Numbered from the stretch's first letter, positions 33,857 through 43,634 are shown. The stretch: 64,000 nt of DNA from Acrocarpospora phusangensis (GCF_016862995.1 NZ_BOOA01000013.1:1-64000); one strand, 5' to 3'. The notes: generated from the sequence alone by a model not told the origin. Program-made: numbers and translations.

Positions 33857-35125
33857 ATGGCGGGCATCAGCCGCCGGAGACTCTTCGGTCTCGGCGCGGC
33901 CGGAGTGGCCGCCGCGGGCGCGGGCACGCTGGCGGTCCGGTCCCTCCAGGGCGAGGAGGCCGGTCCCACGACGGCCACCGCCGCCGGGTCCGGCACCGAA
34001 TCCGCCGCGGTGCCGTTCTACGGCGAGCACCAGGCCGGGATCGTCACCCCGGCCCAGGACCGGCTGCACTTCGTCGCCTTCGACGTGACCACGCGGGACC
34101 GCGCCGAGCTCGTCGAGCTGCTCCAGGAGTGGACGGCGGCGGCGGCCAGGATGACCCAGGGCCAGGAGGCCGGGGCGCTCGGCGCGGTGGGCGGCCTGCC
34201 CGAGGCCCCGCCGGACGACACCGGCGAGGCCCTGGGGCTGCCCGCCTCCGGGCTGACCCTCACCGTCGGATTCGGCCCGTCCCTGTTCGACGACCGGTTC
34301 GGGCTCGCCGGCCGCAGGCCGCAGGCCCTGGCCGACCTGCCGAAGTTCCCCGGCGAGGCGCTGCTGCCGGAGATCTCCGGCGGCGACCTGTGCGTGCAGG
34401 CGTGCGCGCACGACCCGCAGGTGGCGGTGCACGCGATCCGCAACCTGGCCAGGATCGGCTTCGGCCGGGTCTCGGTGCGCTACTCGCAGCTGGGCTTCGG
34501 CCGTACGTCCTCGACGTCGCGGTCGCAGGCCACGCCGCGCAACCTGATGGGCTTCAAGGACGGCACCGCCAACCTGAAGCTGGAGGACACCGCCATGCTC
34601 AGGGAGCACCTGTGGGCGGCCCCCGAGGACGGCGCGGCGTGGATGGCCGGCGGCAGCTACCTGGTCACCCGCAAGATCAGGATGCACATCGAGACCTGGG
34701 ACCGGACCTCGCTCACCGAGCAGGAGGCGATCTTCGGCAGGAACAAGGGCGAGGGCGCGGCGCTCGGCATGGCGAAGGAGTTCGACGAGCCGGACTTCGC
34801 CAAGCGGGGCCCGGACGGCCAGCCCCTGATCGCCGACATCGCGCACGTGCGGCTGGCCCATCCGTCCAGCCACGGCGGAGCGCGTATGCTCCGCCGCGGC
34901 TACAACTTCGTGGACGGCTCCGACGGCCTGGGCCGCCTGGACGCGGGGCTGTTCTTCATCGCCTACCAGCGGGACCCGCGCCGCCAGTTCGTCCCCGTGC
35001 AACTGGCGCTGGCCCGGCAGGACGTGCTCAACGAGTACATCAAGCACGTCTCCAGCGGGCTGTTCGCGGTCCCGCCGGGAGTGCGGGACGCCGGCGACTA
35101 CTGGGGCCGCGGCCTGTTCGGCTGA
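33857..35125 (+). CDS. efeB: Deferrochelatase/peroxidase EfeB (DyP type)
   Basis: 422 residues. Tat signal SRRRLFGLGAAGVAAAGAG (residues 5-23). DyP-type heme peroxidase: the distal GFKDGTANL (~234-242, catalytic Asp) and the C-terminal HVRLAHPSSHGGARMLRRG with the proximal His (~335-355). It is exported folded with heme and supports iron uptake, by oxidising ferrous iron or releasing iron from heme. GAAGGAG precedes the ATG. Third gene of the iron operon; works in line with the heme oxygenase in the same window only by inference. Confidence 0.93.
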   Translation: MAGISRRRLFGLGAAGVAAAGAGTLAVRSLQGEEAGPTTATAAGSGTESAAVPFYGEHQAGIVTPAQDRLHFVAFDVTTRDRAELVELLQEWTAAAARMTQGQEAGALGAVGGLPEAPPDDTGEALGLPASGLTLTVGFGPSLFDDRFGLAGRRPQALADLPKFPGEALLPEISGGDLCVQACAHDPQVAVHAIRNLARIGFGRVSVRYSQLGFGRTSSTSRSQATPRNLMGFKDGTANLKLEDTAMLREHLWAAPEDGAAWMAGGSYLVTRKIRMHIETWDRTSLTEQEAIFGRNKGEGAALGMAKEFDEPDFAKRGPDGQPLIADIAHVRLAHPSSHGGARMLRRGYNFVDGSDGLGRLDAGLFFIAYQRDPRRQFVPVQLALARQDVLNEYIKHVSSGLFAVPPGVRDAGDYWGRGLFG

Positions 35126-35131
35126 GCCCGC

Positions 35132-36121
35132 TCAGCCGGCTCCGGCCGCGTCCAGCCTCGCGCGCTGGTCCGCGGTGAGGTCCAGGTCGACCGCGCCCAG
35201 CGCCTCGTCCAGCTGGGCCACCGAGGAGCAGCCGACCAGCGGCAGCACCGGGATCTCGCCGCCGATCAGCCAGGACAGCACCACCTGGTTCACGGTCGCC
35301 CCGGTCTCGGCGGCGACCGCGGCGAGCGCGGCCTTCCTCGCCTCGTTGGCCGGGCCCTCCAGCCCGGCGCCGAGCTTGTCCGGCCGGACGTAGCCGCCCC
35401 GGAGCAGCGGCCCGTACGCCACCAGGGTCAGCTCCGGGTTCTCGCGCAGGTAGCTGAGCAGGTCGCCGCTGGTCGTGCCCAGGTCGCCGTCCGCCGACAG
35501 CTCCATCCGCCGGTCGGTACGGCGGCGCAGGTAGCTGTGCTGGTACTGGAGCACCTCGTAGCCGGGCAGGCCCGCCGCGGCGGCGATGGCACGCGCCCGC
35601 TCCACCCGCCAGGTCCAGTGGTTGCTCACGCCGAGCATGCCCACCGTGCCGTCGGCGACCAGGTCGGCGAAGCCCTCCACGGTCTCCCTGAGCGGCACCC
35701 TGGTGTCCTCGATGTGCGCGTACATCAGGTGCAGCCGGTCCATGCCGAGGCGTTCCCTGCTGCGCTCCGCCGACTCCCTGATGATCTTGGCCGAGAGGCC
35801 CTCGGGGTTGTCCACGTAGCTGGTGCCGGGGGCGAGCGGGCGCCCGCCCACCTTGGTGGCGATGACGATCTCGTCGCCGACGCCCCGGCTGCGCCGCCAG
35901 CGCCCGAGCAGGTTCTCGCTCTCCCCGCCCTGGCCGCCGTTCTCCCAGAACGCGTAGTTGCCGGAGGTGTCGATGAAGGTGCCCCCGGCCTCGGCGTACC
36001 GGTCGAGGATGGCCATCGAGGTGGCCTCGTCGGTGGCCGTGCCGAACAGCATCGCGCCGAGGCTGAGCACGCTCACCTCGCGGCGGGTGCCCGGGTCGGT
36101 GCCGATCGTGCGGTATCTCAT
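35132..36121 (-). CDS. Aldo/keto reductase
   Basis: 329 residues from the ATG at 36121, which has AAGGAGA about 6 nt upstream; longer in-frame starts lack one. AKR barrel with the tetrad Asp (TFIDTSGNYAF), Tyr (same motif, ~53), Lys (IATKVGG) and His (LMYAHIED), and the NADPH site LVGCSSVAQLDEAL near the C terminus. Substrate unknown. Convergent with efeB 7 bp apart; behind it on the same strand lies a PHP-type metallohydrolase, with a 16-bp palindrome in the gap. Confidence 0.88.
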   Translation of the reverse strand: MRYRTIGTDPGTRREVSVLSLGAMLFGTATDEATSMAILDRYAEAGGTFIDTSGNYAFWENGGQGGESENLLGRWRRSRGVGDEIVIATKVGGRPLAPGTSYVDNPEGLSAKIIRESAERSRERLGMDRLHLMYAHIEDTRVPLRETVEGFADLVADGTVGMLGVSNHWTWRVERARAIAAAAGLPGYEVLQYQHSYLRRRTDRRMELSADGDLGTTSGDLLSYLRENPELTLVAYGPLLRGGYVRPDKLGAGLEGPANEARKAALAAVAAETGATVNQVVLSWLIGGEIPVLPLVGCSSVAQLDEALGAVDLDLTADQRARLDAAGAG

Positions 36122-36190
36122 CCGGATCTCCTTCCAGCGCCCGGGTCGCATATGCCAGGTCAGATCGGGCGCTGGTAGGAAGTCTGGATT

Positions 36191-36206
36191 CTGGAGCGCG
36201 CTCCAG
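36191..36206. promoter_or_regulatory. LacI-type operator palindrome
   Basis: CTGGAGCGCGCTCCAG is a perfect 16-bp palindrome between the PHP hydrolase stop and the aldo/keto reductase start. Its TGGAGCG half-site resembles LacI/GalR-family operators of actinomycete sugar genes. It lies 70 bp before the reductase ATG. Confidence 0.5.
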
Positions 36207-36214
36207 GTCAAACG

Positions 36215-38176
36215 TCAGAGCCGGGAACGGTAGACGGCCGCGGCCTTCTCGATCAGGTCGAGGTGGTCGCGGAGCTGGTCGGGCGAGTCGAGGCGGGCGT
36301 GCTCCCGGACCGTGCCCACCAGCAGGGTGAGCCACTCCAGGCACCAGCGCACGTCCTCGGCGCGGGCCACGTGCCGGCCGGCGACGTCCAGGTAGACCGG
36401 GCTGGTGTGCGCGTACACCTCGCGGTGGAGCGAGCGGGGGTGGGCGCCGCCGGAGGCCGCGGCCACGACGTACGTGGGTTCGTGGACGTCGAAGGTGGCC
36501 GACAGCTCCCCGGCGGGGCCGGCCGCGAGCACGCCCGCCGCGGTGTGCAGCTCCAGGCGCTCCACCTCGGGCCCGACCGTACGGGCGGTGACGGTGACCC
36601 GGTCGCCGGGCCGCAGGTGCAGGGTGGCCCCGATGTCGTGCGCGACGCCCGTGTTCTCGTCGGTCACCGAGAGCTCCAGCCAGGGGCCGGTGGTGGCGAA
36701 GGTCCGGCCGTGCCGTACGGCCTCGGCGAAGGACTCGGCGGAGAGGGGGCCGCCGAGGCGGGCGTAGACGCGCTCCCAGCCGGGCGGGCTGGAGACGGTG
36801 TCCTGGCGGGTGAAGGAGAGCATCGTGTCGGTGCCGGCCAGGGCGGCCAGGCGGTTGCCCGCGCCGATCAGGCGGCGGTAGACGCCGACCGTCCCGGAGA
36901 TCTCCGAGAAGTGCAGCAGCTCCATGCCGTCCACCAGGCCGAGGGCCGCGTCCACCACGAGGGCGCGCGCGTCGCAGTTGCGCTCGCCCGCGCCGGTGAT
37001 CTCGCCGGGCTCCCCGATCGGGCCGTGGAACGGGTGGGCGTACCCGAGCACGGCCTGGAGTTCCTTCAGCTCGCCGCAGGCGGCGCCGTTGGGCGGCCAG
37101 TCGGCCTGGTCCAGGAAGCCGGTGTGGTAGATCGACGGGGGCGCGGTGAGCCCGAACGCGTGCACGTGGCCGAGCAGGTCGTTGCGGTACTCCACGCCCA
37201 TCCTGGCCACGTGGGTGGCGTCCGACCAGGGCAGGTCGCGGCCGGCCCAGTGCTGGAGCGCCTCCTTGTCGTAGACGCGCTCGCCGGCCACGTTCCCGGC
37301 GACCAGGTTGAGCACGTGCAGGTCCTCGCCGTGCTGCATGGCGGCGGCCGCGGCGGGGGTGCCCACGGTGTCGCCGGCCCAGTTGAGGTGCACGTGCAGG
37401 TCGGCGCCGTACCAGCCGCGGGCGGCCGCGTCGTAGAGGCGGCGGGGGGCCATCTCGACCAGGGTCTCCCGCCAGGGGGCGGGGTGCACGGAGGTCTGGG
37501 CGGTGCCGTACTCCATGCCGCGGGCGACGCGGATGGTGAGCGGCTCGGACGGGACCTCCAGCACCAGGTCGTCGCCGTGGAAGAACGGCTCGCCCCGGTA
37601 GTCGCGGCGGCGGTCGGCGCCCTCCGGGTACCAGCCCTGGCCGTCGCCGGTGGTGACGCTCCAGCGGCACATGAAGCCCGCCCGCAGCCGCAGCCGCGCC
37701 GGGACGGCGGCCCTGGTCAGCACCGACAGGTCGACGTCCTCCCCGGCCACGGTGAGCCGGCTGGCGGTGGTGATCTCCAGCAGCCGGGCCCCACCGGCCG
37801 GGACCTGGCACTCCCGCCCGTCCACCGTCACGCCGGTGGCGGCGCCGCGGGCGGAGTCGACGAGCAGCACGCCGGGTAACGGGTGCTCCGACAGCACGGC
37901 CAGCGGCCGGGCCTCCAGCCGCAGCCCGGCCGGCGTGAGCCGCAGCACGGTCAGCCCGTCGGGCGTCGGCCGCCCGCGCAGCGCGTCCCGGAACGCCTCG
38001 TCCAGGTCCGGCGCCATCGACATCTGGTACGCCTCATCCGGGAACCGGAGGAAGCTCATCATCCGCACATACCCGAGTGGCGGTTCACCCCACGTGAGGC
38101 CGTGCTCGGCCAGTAGAGTGCGGTACTCGTCCAGCGCGCGAGCCACCACCGGCGGCAGCATCGGATTGCGGTACAC
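36215..38176 (-). CDS. CehA/McbA-family (PHP-domain) metallohydrolase
   Basis: 653 residues, GTG start with GGGAGG 4 nt upstream (ATG at codon 6 is an alternative). N-terminal beta domain (~60-235), then a PHP metal site: GADLHVHLNWAG (~263), later DARALVVDAALGLVDGMELLHFSE and LAALAGTDTMLSF. CehA and McbA hydrolyse the carbamate carbaryl, but most members have unknown substrates. No signal peptide is visible. Paired with an aldo/keto reductase on the same strand behind a LacI-like palindrome, which hints at carbohydrate-related metabolism. Confidence 0.78.
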   Translation of the reverse strand: MYRNPMLPPVVARALDEYRTLLAEHGLTWGEPPLGYVRMMSFLRFPDEAYQMSMAPDLDEAFRDALRGRPTPDGLTVLRLTPAGLRLEARPLAVLSEHPLPGVLLVDSARGAATGVTVDGRECQVPAGGARLLEITTASRLTVAGEDVDLSVLTRAAVPARLRLRAGFMCRWSVTTGDGQGWYPEGADRRRDYRGEPFFHGDDLVLEVPSEPLTIRVARGMEYGTAQTSVHPAPWRETLVEMAPRRLYDAAARGWYGADLHVHLNWAGDTVGTPAAAAAMQHGEDLHVLNLVAGNVAGERVYDKEALQHWAGRDLPWSDATHVARMGVEYRNDLLGHVHAFGLTAPPSIYHTGFLDQADWPPNGAACGELKELQAVLGYAHPFHGPIGEPGEITGAGERNCDARALVVDAALGLVDGMELLHFSEISGTVGVYRRLIGAGNRLAALAGTDTMLSFTRQDTVSSPPGWERVYARLGGPLSAESFAEAVRHGRTFATTGPWLELSVTDENTGVAHDIGATLHLRPGDRVTVTARTVGPEVERLELHTAAGVLAAGPAGELSATFDVHEPTYVVAAASGGAHPRSLHREVYAHTSPVYLDVAGRHVARAEDVRWCLEWLTLLVGTVREHARLDSPDQLRDHLDLIEKAAAVYRSRL

Positions 38177-38392
38177 CTGGCCTCCCCGTAGTCGTGAACG
38201 CCAGCATGGTCACATGCGCCCCTGAATGAAAAAATGCAATCGTGCGTTCCGGTGCGGTTCTCTGCACCCGGGTGTGATAAGAGGCAGCCCCAGGGGGGAC
38301 TCGACTCCTCAATTACCCCAAAGTGAACACGCGCTGAATTCTCTATTCCGGACGCACCGGGCAAAGCGGTCGGCTCACATAATTCGGGTGAG

Positions 38393-39454
38393 ATGACTAG
38401 ACGCTGGATCGGCGCCGGACTGGCGCTCCTGCTCGGCGCGGCGGTCGCCGCCGCCCTGGTCCTGGGGAACCGGGAGGGCTCCGGGCTCACGGTGGTACGC
38501 GGGGTGATCGGGTCCGAGAAGAAGCCGTTCTTCGACGACCCGCAGGTCAAGGCCGCTTTCGCGAAGCACGGCCTGCAGGTGGAGGTGGACACGGCCGGCT
38601 CCCGGGAGATCGCCGGCTCGGTGGACCTGAGCGCGTACGCGTTCGCGTTCCCGTCGAGCGCCCCCGCGGCCGAGAAGATCAAGAAGGACCGGGGCGCGAA
38701 CGTGACGTTCTCCCCGTTCCACTCGCCCATGAGCGTGGCGACATTCCAGCCCATCGTGGACACCCTCACGAAAGCGGGCGTTGTCACCGGCGAAACCTTC
38801 GATATCCGGAAATATCTGGATCTGGTGGCTAAAGGGACGCGGTGGGATGCATTGCCCGGTTCGTCGTATCAGGCGCGGAAGCGGGTCCTGCTGACGACGA
38901 CGGACATCCGCACCTCCAATTCGGCCGCCATGTACCTGGCGATGACCAGTTATGTCGCCAACGGCGACGACGTGGTGACCTCCGCGGACCGGTCGGCGCA
39001 GGTCGCCGAGGCGGTCGCGCCGCTCTTCCTCGACCAGGGCTACTCCGAGTCGACGACCGAGGCGCCCTTCGAGGACTACCTCGCCATGGGCATGGGCAAG
39101 ACGCCCATGGTCATGATCTACGAGGCGCAGTACGCGGCCCACCTGTTCGCCGCCGACGGCGCGATCCGCCCGGAGATGCGCCTGCTCTACCCCTCGCCCA
39201 CCGTGCTCAGCAAGCACACCCTGGTCCCCTTCGACGAGCCGGCCACCCGGGTCGGCCGCCTGCTCACCGAGGACCCCGAGTTCGCCGCCCTGGCCGCCCG
39301 GTACGGCTTCCGCACCGCGAACCCGCAGGTCTTCGCAGGCCTCGCGAAGAACACCCCGCTCACCACGAATCTGGTCAACGTGGTCGAGCCACCCACATAC
39401 GACCATCTGGAGCAGCTCATCTCGTTGATCGAGGAGCGCTACCTCAAGCCGTAA
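38393..39454 (+). CDS. Binding-protein-like exported protein of the TelA operon
   Basis: 353 residues. N-terminal anchor or uncleaved signal (IGAGLALLLGAAVAAALVL, 6-24) without a lipobox. The rest looks like a solute-binding protein: VVRGVIGSEKKPFFDDPQV... ending in a long C-terminal helix (DHLEQLISLIEERYL). It is similar in plan to the first half of the VWA protein two genes downstream. The family is often annotated as substrate-binding and occurs beside TelA genes. Nothing shows what it binds. The 216-bp gap upstream holds the palindrome CACCCGGGTG (38265-38274). Confidence 0.7.
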   Translation: MTRRWIGAGLALLLGAAVAAALVLGNREGSGLTVVRGVIGSEKKPFFDDPQVKAAFAKHGLQVEVDTAGSREIAGSVDLSAYAFAFPSSAPAAEKIKKDRGANVTFSPFHSPMSVATFQPIVDTLTKAGVVTGETFDIRKYLDLVAKGTRWDALPGSSYQARKRVLLTTTDIRTSNSAAMYLAMTSYVANGDDVVTSADRSAQVAEAVAPLFLDQGYSESTTEAPFEDYLAMGMGKTPMVMIYEAQYAAHLFAADGAIRPEMRLLYPSPTVLSKHTLVPFDEPATRVGRLLTEDPEFAALAARYGFRTANPQVFAGLAKNTPLTTNLVNVVEPPTYDHLEQLISLIEERYLKP

Positions 39455-39502
39455 CAGGCCGTGAAAGGCCTGAGAAGCCGTAGAAGCCGTGAGGATTCTC
39501 CG

Positions 39503-40594
39503 TTGGACTTAGTACTCACCCCGCCGGACCCGGTCCCGCCGGTGCCCGCCGAGAAGGCCGCCTCGATGTTGCCGATCTCGGCCGAGCGCGGCGCGGAACT
39601 GGCCGAGCGGGCCCGCGCGTTCGCCGCCGAGCTCGCCGGGATGGACCCGCGCGCGCCGGAGTTCACCCGCAAGGTGGCGGGCATCACCGCCATGGGCGAC
39701 ACCGAGATCCGCTCGTCCGCCCAGGTGGCCAACCGCATGCTCAAGCGCCCGGTGGTCAGCGCGGCGGGCCCGGTCCCCACGCAGCTGGTCGCCCTGCGCC
39801 GCACGATCGTGGACCTGGACCCGCGCCAGGCCACCGGAGCCCGCAAGTTCCTCGGGCTCATCCCCGCCGGCCTGCGCGACTACTTCGCGAAGTTCCACAG
39901 CGCGCAGAAGCACCTGGACGACATCGTCCGCGCCCTCAGGTCCGGCCAGGACGAACTGCTCAAGGACAACGCCGCGATCGAGGGCGAACGCCGTGTGCTC
40001 TGGGAGTCGATGCTGAAGCTCCAGGAGTACGCGACGCTGGCCGCCGCCCTGGACGCCGAGCTGGAGAACCACCTGCTCACCGCGGACGAGGAGCGCGCGG
40101 TGGCGATCCGCTCCGACGCCCTGTTCGGGGTCCGCCAGAAGCACCAGGACCTGCTCACCCAGCTGGCCGTCTCGGCGCAGGGCTATCTCGCCCTGGACCT
40201 GGTGCGCAAGAACAACCTGGAGCTCATCAAGGGCGTCGACCGGGCCACGACCACCACGGTGGCGGCCCTGCGCACGGCCGTCACGGTGGCGCAGGCGCTG
40301 GCCGGGCAGAAGCTGGTGCTGGACCAGATCAGCGCGCTCAACCAGACCACCTCGGACCTGATCGTGGCCACCAGCGAGCTGCTGCGCACCCAGGCGGCCG
40401 AGATCCAGACGCAGAGCGCGTCCACCACCGTCAACCTGGACTCGCTGCGGCGGGCGTTCGACAACATCTACGCCACCATCGACATGATCGACACGTTCCG
40501 CGCGCAGGCCACGGAGAACATGGCCACGACCATCGGCAGCCTGTCGGTGGAGCTGGAGCACGCGCAGACGTACTTGGCCAGGAGCGCGGAATGA
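39503..40594 (+). CDS. TelA/YaaN-family toxic anion resistance protein
   Basis: 363 residues from the TTG at 39503, which has GAGGA 7 nt upstream; an in-frame GTG at 39461 has no ribosome site. Mostly alpha-helical and soluble: VANRMLKRPVVSA, then DLDPRQATGARKFLGLIPAGLRDYFAKF, IVRALRSGQDELLKDNAAIEGERRVLWESM, and a long coiled-coil C terminus. TelA members were linked to tellurite and antimicrobial resistance, mechanism unknown. The stop overlaps the next ATG (ATGA), so it is coupled to the VWA protein. Confidence 0.85.
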   Translation: MDLVLTPPDPVPPVPAEKAASMLPISAERGAELAERARAFAAELAGMDPRAPEFTRKVAGITAMGDTEIRSSAQVANRMLKRPVVSAAGPVPTQLVALRRTIVDLDPRQATGARKFLGLIPAGLRDYFAKFHSAQKHLDDIVRALRSGQDELLKDNAAIEGERRVLWESMLKLQEYATLAAALDAELENHLLTADEERAVAIRSDALFGVRQKHQDLLTQLAVSAQGYLALDLVRKNNLELIKGVDRATTTTVAALRTAVTVAQALAGQKLVLDQISALNQTTSDLIVATSELLRTQAAEIQTQSASTTVNLDSLRRAFDNIYATIDMIDTFRAQATENMATTIGSLSVELEHAQTYLARSAE

Positions 40595-42102
40595 GGCGTG
40601 TTCCGCTGGTCGCGCGGGTGGCGCTGGCCGGGGCGCTGGCGCTGACCGGGGCCGGGGCCTGCTCGGGCGGGGAGGAGCCGCTGCGGGTCCTGGCCGGGAG
40701 CGAGGTCAAGGACCTGGAGCCGCTGCTCAAGGAGTCGGGCCTGAACGTCGAGCTGACCTACACGGGCACGCTGGACGGCGCGGAGCAGGTCGCGAGCGGC
40801 GGCGCGGACGGCCGCTACGACGCGATCTGGTTCTCCTCCAACCGGTACCTGTCCCTCATCGACGGCGCGCGGGAGCGCCTGTCCACCCAGACCAAGGTCA
40901 TGGTGTCGCCGGTGGTGCTCGGCCTGAAGCCGGCCAAGGCCGCCGAGCTCGGCTGGGACTCGGCTCCCCCGTCCTGGTCGGACATCGCCGCGGCGGCCAC
41001 CGCGGGGCGCTTCACCTTCGGCATGACGAACCCGGCCTCCTCCAACAGCGGCTTCTCCGCCCTTGTCGGGGTGGCGGCGGCGCTGTCGGACGCCGGCGAC
41101 GCGCTCAGCGCCGAGCAGATCCACGCGGTCACCCCGCAGCTGAAGGGCTTCTTCTCGGCGCAGCGGCTGACCTCGGGCTCCTCCGGCTGGCTCGCCGACG
41201 CGTACGCGCGCAGCCCCGGCGTGGACGGCCTGATCAACTACGAGTCGGTGCTGCGCGGCATGAACCTCACGCTCATCTACCCGAGCGACGGGGTGGTCTC
41301 CGCCGACTACCCGCTGACGCTGCTCGCCGCCTCCCCGAAGAAGGCCGAGTACGACCGGCTGGCCACCTGGCTGCGCTCCGGCGACGTCCAGCGGAAGATC
41401 ATGACCACCACGTTCCGGCGGCCGATCGTGCCCGGCATCGGGTCCGAGAAGCCGGTGCTGGAGCTGCCGTTCCCGAACCGGCGATCGGCGGCGGACGAGC
41501 TGATCGGCGCGTACCTGAACGAGGTGCGGGTGCCCGCGCGGGCGAGGTTCGTGCTGGACACCTCGGGTTCGATGGAGGGCGAGCGGATCGACGCCCTGCG
41601 CCAGGCCCTGGTCACCCTGACCGGCGCGGACACCTCGGCCTCCGGCACCTTCTCCCGGTTCCGCAACCGCGAGCGGGTGACCATGATCCCGTTCAACGAC
41701 ACCCCGCGGCCGCCCAGCGCGTTCACGCTGCCCGAACGCGATCCGGAGCCGGCGCTGCGCGAGATCCGGTCCTTCGCGGAAGGGCTGCGGGCCGGCGGCG
41801 GCACCGCCATCTTCGACGCGCTCCGCACCGCCTACCAGGAGCCGGTGGAGCCCGGCCACTACACCTCGATCGTGCTGATGACCGACGGCGAGAACACCGA
41901 CGGCTCCACCGCCGCGGACTTCGACGCCTTCTTCCGCGGCCTCCCGGAGGGCCAGCGCATGGTCCCCACCTTCGTCGTCCTGTTCGGCGACAGCGACGTG
42001 GAGGAGATGACCGCGATCGCGAACCTGACCGGCGGCGCGGTCTTCGACGCCCGGACCGGCTCGCTGGCCGCCGCCTTCAAGGAAATCCGTGGCTACCAGT
42101 AA
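40591..42102 (+). CDS. Exported binding-protein/VWA fusion protein
   Basis: 503 residues. Signal peptide with a probable lipobox (ALTGAGAC, Cys at ~24). Residues ~30-300 form a solute-binding-protein-like domain (PLRVLAGSEVKDLEPLLKESG; NPASSNSGFSALVG). Residues ~318-500 are a von Willebrand A domain with an intact MIDAS: DTSGSMEG, the Thr of GGGTAIFDAL, and MTDGENTDG. It should bind a metal-dependent ligand outside the membrane. It is coupled to telA at its start and overlaps the next gene by 14 bp. Confidence 0.82.
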   Translation: MRRVPLVARVALAGALALTGAGACSGGEEPLRVLAGSEVKDLEPLLKESGLNVELTYTGTLDGAEQVASGGADGRYDAIWFSSNRYLSLIDGARERLSTQTKVMVSPVVLGLKPAKAAELGWDSAPPSWSDIAAAATAGRFTFGMTNPASSNSGFSALVGVAAALSDAGDALSAEQIHAVTPQLKGFFSAQRLTSGSSGWLADAYARSPGVDGLINYESVLRGMNLTLIYPSDGVVSADYPLTLLAASPKKAEYDRLATWLRSGDVQRKIMTTTFRRPIVPGIGSEKPVLELPFPNRRSAADELIGAYLNEVRVPARARFVLDTSGSMEGERIDALRQALVTLTGADTSASGTFSRFRNRERVTMIPFNDTPRPPSAFTLPERDPEPALREIRSFAEGLRAGGGTAIFDALRTAYQEPVEPGHYTSIVLMTDGENTDGSTAADFDAFFRGLPEGQRMVPTFVVLFGDSDVEEMTAIANLTGGAVFDARTGSLAAAFKEIRGYQ

Positions 42103-42682
42103 CCGGGTGCTGACCTACCTGGGCTCCACCAGGAACATCACCGGCTCGATCCTGGCGCTGATCGGCGTCGGCCTCGTCTTCGCGGGCGTCGCGGGCGCCT
42201 TCTGGCCGATCGTCGTCGCGGGCCTGTACGGCATCGGCGCCCTCCTGGCCCCCGCCGACCGCACCCGCGTGGTCCTCTCCCACGCCGAGGTGGAGACCAC
42301 CGAGCTGCGCCGGGACCTGGAGGCGCTGCTGGCCGGCCTGCCCGGGGCGTACCCCGAGGACGTGCGGCGGCGGGCGCACGAGCTGGGCGGCCTGCTGCGG
42401 GAGGTGCTGGACCGGGCGGAGGTCCTCACCACCGCGCCCGACCAGCTGCACATCGTGTCCCAGACCATCCGCGACTACCTGCCGACGAGCCTCAACGCCT
42501 ACCGCAACCTGCCGCCGTCCCGCCGCCCGGCGGCCCACGCGGAGCTGCTCGGCCAGCTGGACCTGCTCCGGGCCGGGCTGGCCAGGGTCGCCGACGCCGT
42601 CTACCAGGGCGACGAGCAGGCGCTGCGCGCGCAGAGCCGATTCCTCAGGGAACGCTTCGGCGGCTCGGAACTCGACCTCTGA
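42089..42682 (+). CDS. XpaC-like membrane protein of the TelA operon
   Basis: 197 residues, GTG start with AAGGA upstream inside the end of the VWA gene. Two hydrophobic segments (~17-52) form a hairpin in the membrane; the rest is a helical cytosolic domain (DLEALLAGLPGAYPEDVRRRAHELGGLLREVLDRAE... ). TelA genes of Bacillus sit next to XpaC, a membrane protein of similar plan, so this is probably its counterpart, but sequence alone does not prove it. Last gene of the operon. Confidence 0.6.
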   Translation: MATSNRVLTYLGSTRNITGSILALIGVGLVFAGVAGAFWPIVVAGLYGIGALLAPADRTRVVLSHAEVETTELRRDLEALLAGLPGAYPEDVRRRAHELGGLLREVLDRAEVLTTAPDQLHIVSQTIRDYLPTSLNAYRNLPPSRRPAAHAELLGQLDLLRAGLARVADAVYQGDEQALRAQSRFLRERFGGSELDL

Positions 42683-42689
42683 GGCGCGC

Positions 42690-43634
42690 TCAGGAGTCGC
42701 CTGAGCGCATCCCGTAGAGCAGGTCGGCGGCCTGGGCGGGCGTCAGGGTGCCGTCCAGGACCTGGGACTCGATCCGGGGCGCGGCCTCGCGGGTACGGTC
42801 GCGCAGGTCGGCGAGGACGCGGTCGCGGACCATCTGCCAGGTCCAGTCGACGGCCTGGCGGCGGCGTCTGGCGTCCAGGTCGGTGTGTTCCTGGTGGCGC
42901 AGGACGCGGGCCCAGAGCTCGTCCAGGCCCGCGCCGGTGAGGGCGCTGCAGGTGAGGACCGGGGTGTCCGAGCGCAGCAGGCGCAGCGCGCCGCCCAGTT
43001 CGCGGGCCGCGCGCCGGGCGGACAGCTCGTGCTCGCCGTCGGCCTTGTTCACGGCGATCACGTCGGCCAGTTCGAGCACGCCCTTCTTGATGCCCTGGAG
43101 CTGGTCGCCGGTGCGGGCCAGGGTGAGCAGCAGGAAGGTGTCCACCATGTCGGCGACGGCGGTCTCGGACTGGCCGACGCCGACGGTCTCCACCAGGACC
43201 GTGTCGTAGCCGGCCGCCTCCACCACGACCATGGCCTCGCGGGTGGCCTGGGCCACGCCGCCGAGGGTGCCCGCCGTGGGGGACGGCCGGATGAACGCCC
43301 TCGGGTCGGCGGACAGGCGGGACATCCGGGTCTTGTCGCCCAGGATGCTGCCGCCGGAGCGGGTCGAGGACGGATCCACCGCGAGGACCGCGACCCGGTG
43401 GTCCCTGGCCGTGAGGCGGGTGCCGAGGGCCTCGATGAAGGTGGACTTGCCGACGCCGGGCACGCCGCTGACACCGACCCGGCGCGCCTTGCCCGCGTGC
43501 GGGCTCAGCTCGGCGAGCAGCTCCTGGGCGAGCCGCCGGTGGTCGGGCAGGGTGGACTCGACCAGGGTGATCGCGCGGGCGATGCCCCGGCGGGAGCCCG
43601 ACAGCACGCCGTCCGCGTACTCCCCCGCGCTCAT
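42690..43634 (-). CDS. meaB: Methylmalonyl-CoA mutase GTPase chaperone MeaB
   Basis: 314 residues. G3E GTPase: Walker [10 protein letters not shown] (~60), [36 protein letters not shown] (Walker B/switch), and the guanine motif NKAD. It guards and reloads the B12 cofactor of the mutase. ATG overlaps the mutase stop as ATGA, so the three genes mutA-mutB-meaB are one unit. Convergent with the TelA operon, 7 bp apart. Confidence 0.95.
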   Translation of the reverse strand: MSAGEYADGVLSGSRRGIARAITLVESTLPDHRRLAQELLAELSPHAGKARRVGVSGVPGVGKSTFIEALGTRLTARDHRVAVLAVDPSSTRSGGSILGDKTRMSRLSADPRAFIRPSPTAGTLGGVAQATREAMVVVEAAGYDTVLVETVGVGQSETAVADMVDTFLLLTLARTGDQLQGIKKGVLELADVIAVNKADGEHELSARRAARELGGALRLLRSDTPVLTCSALTGAGLDELWARVLRHQEHTDLDARRRRQAVDWTWQMVRDRVLADLRDRTREAAPRIESQVLDGTLTPAQAADLLYGMRSGDS

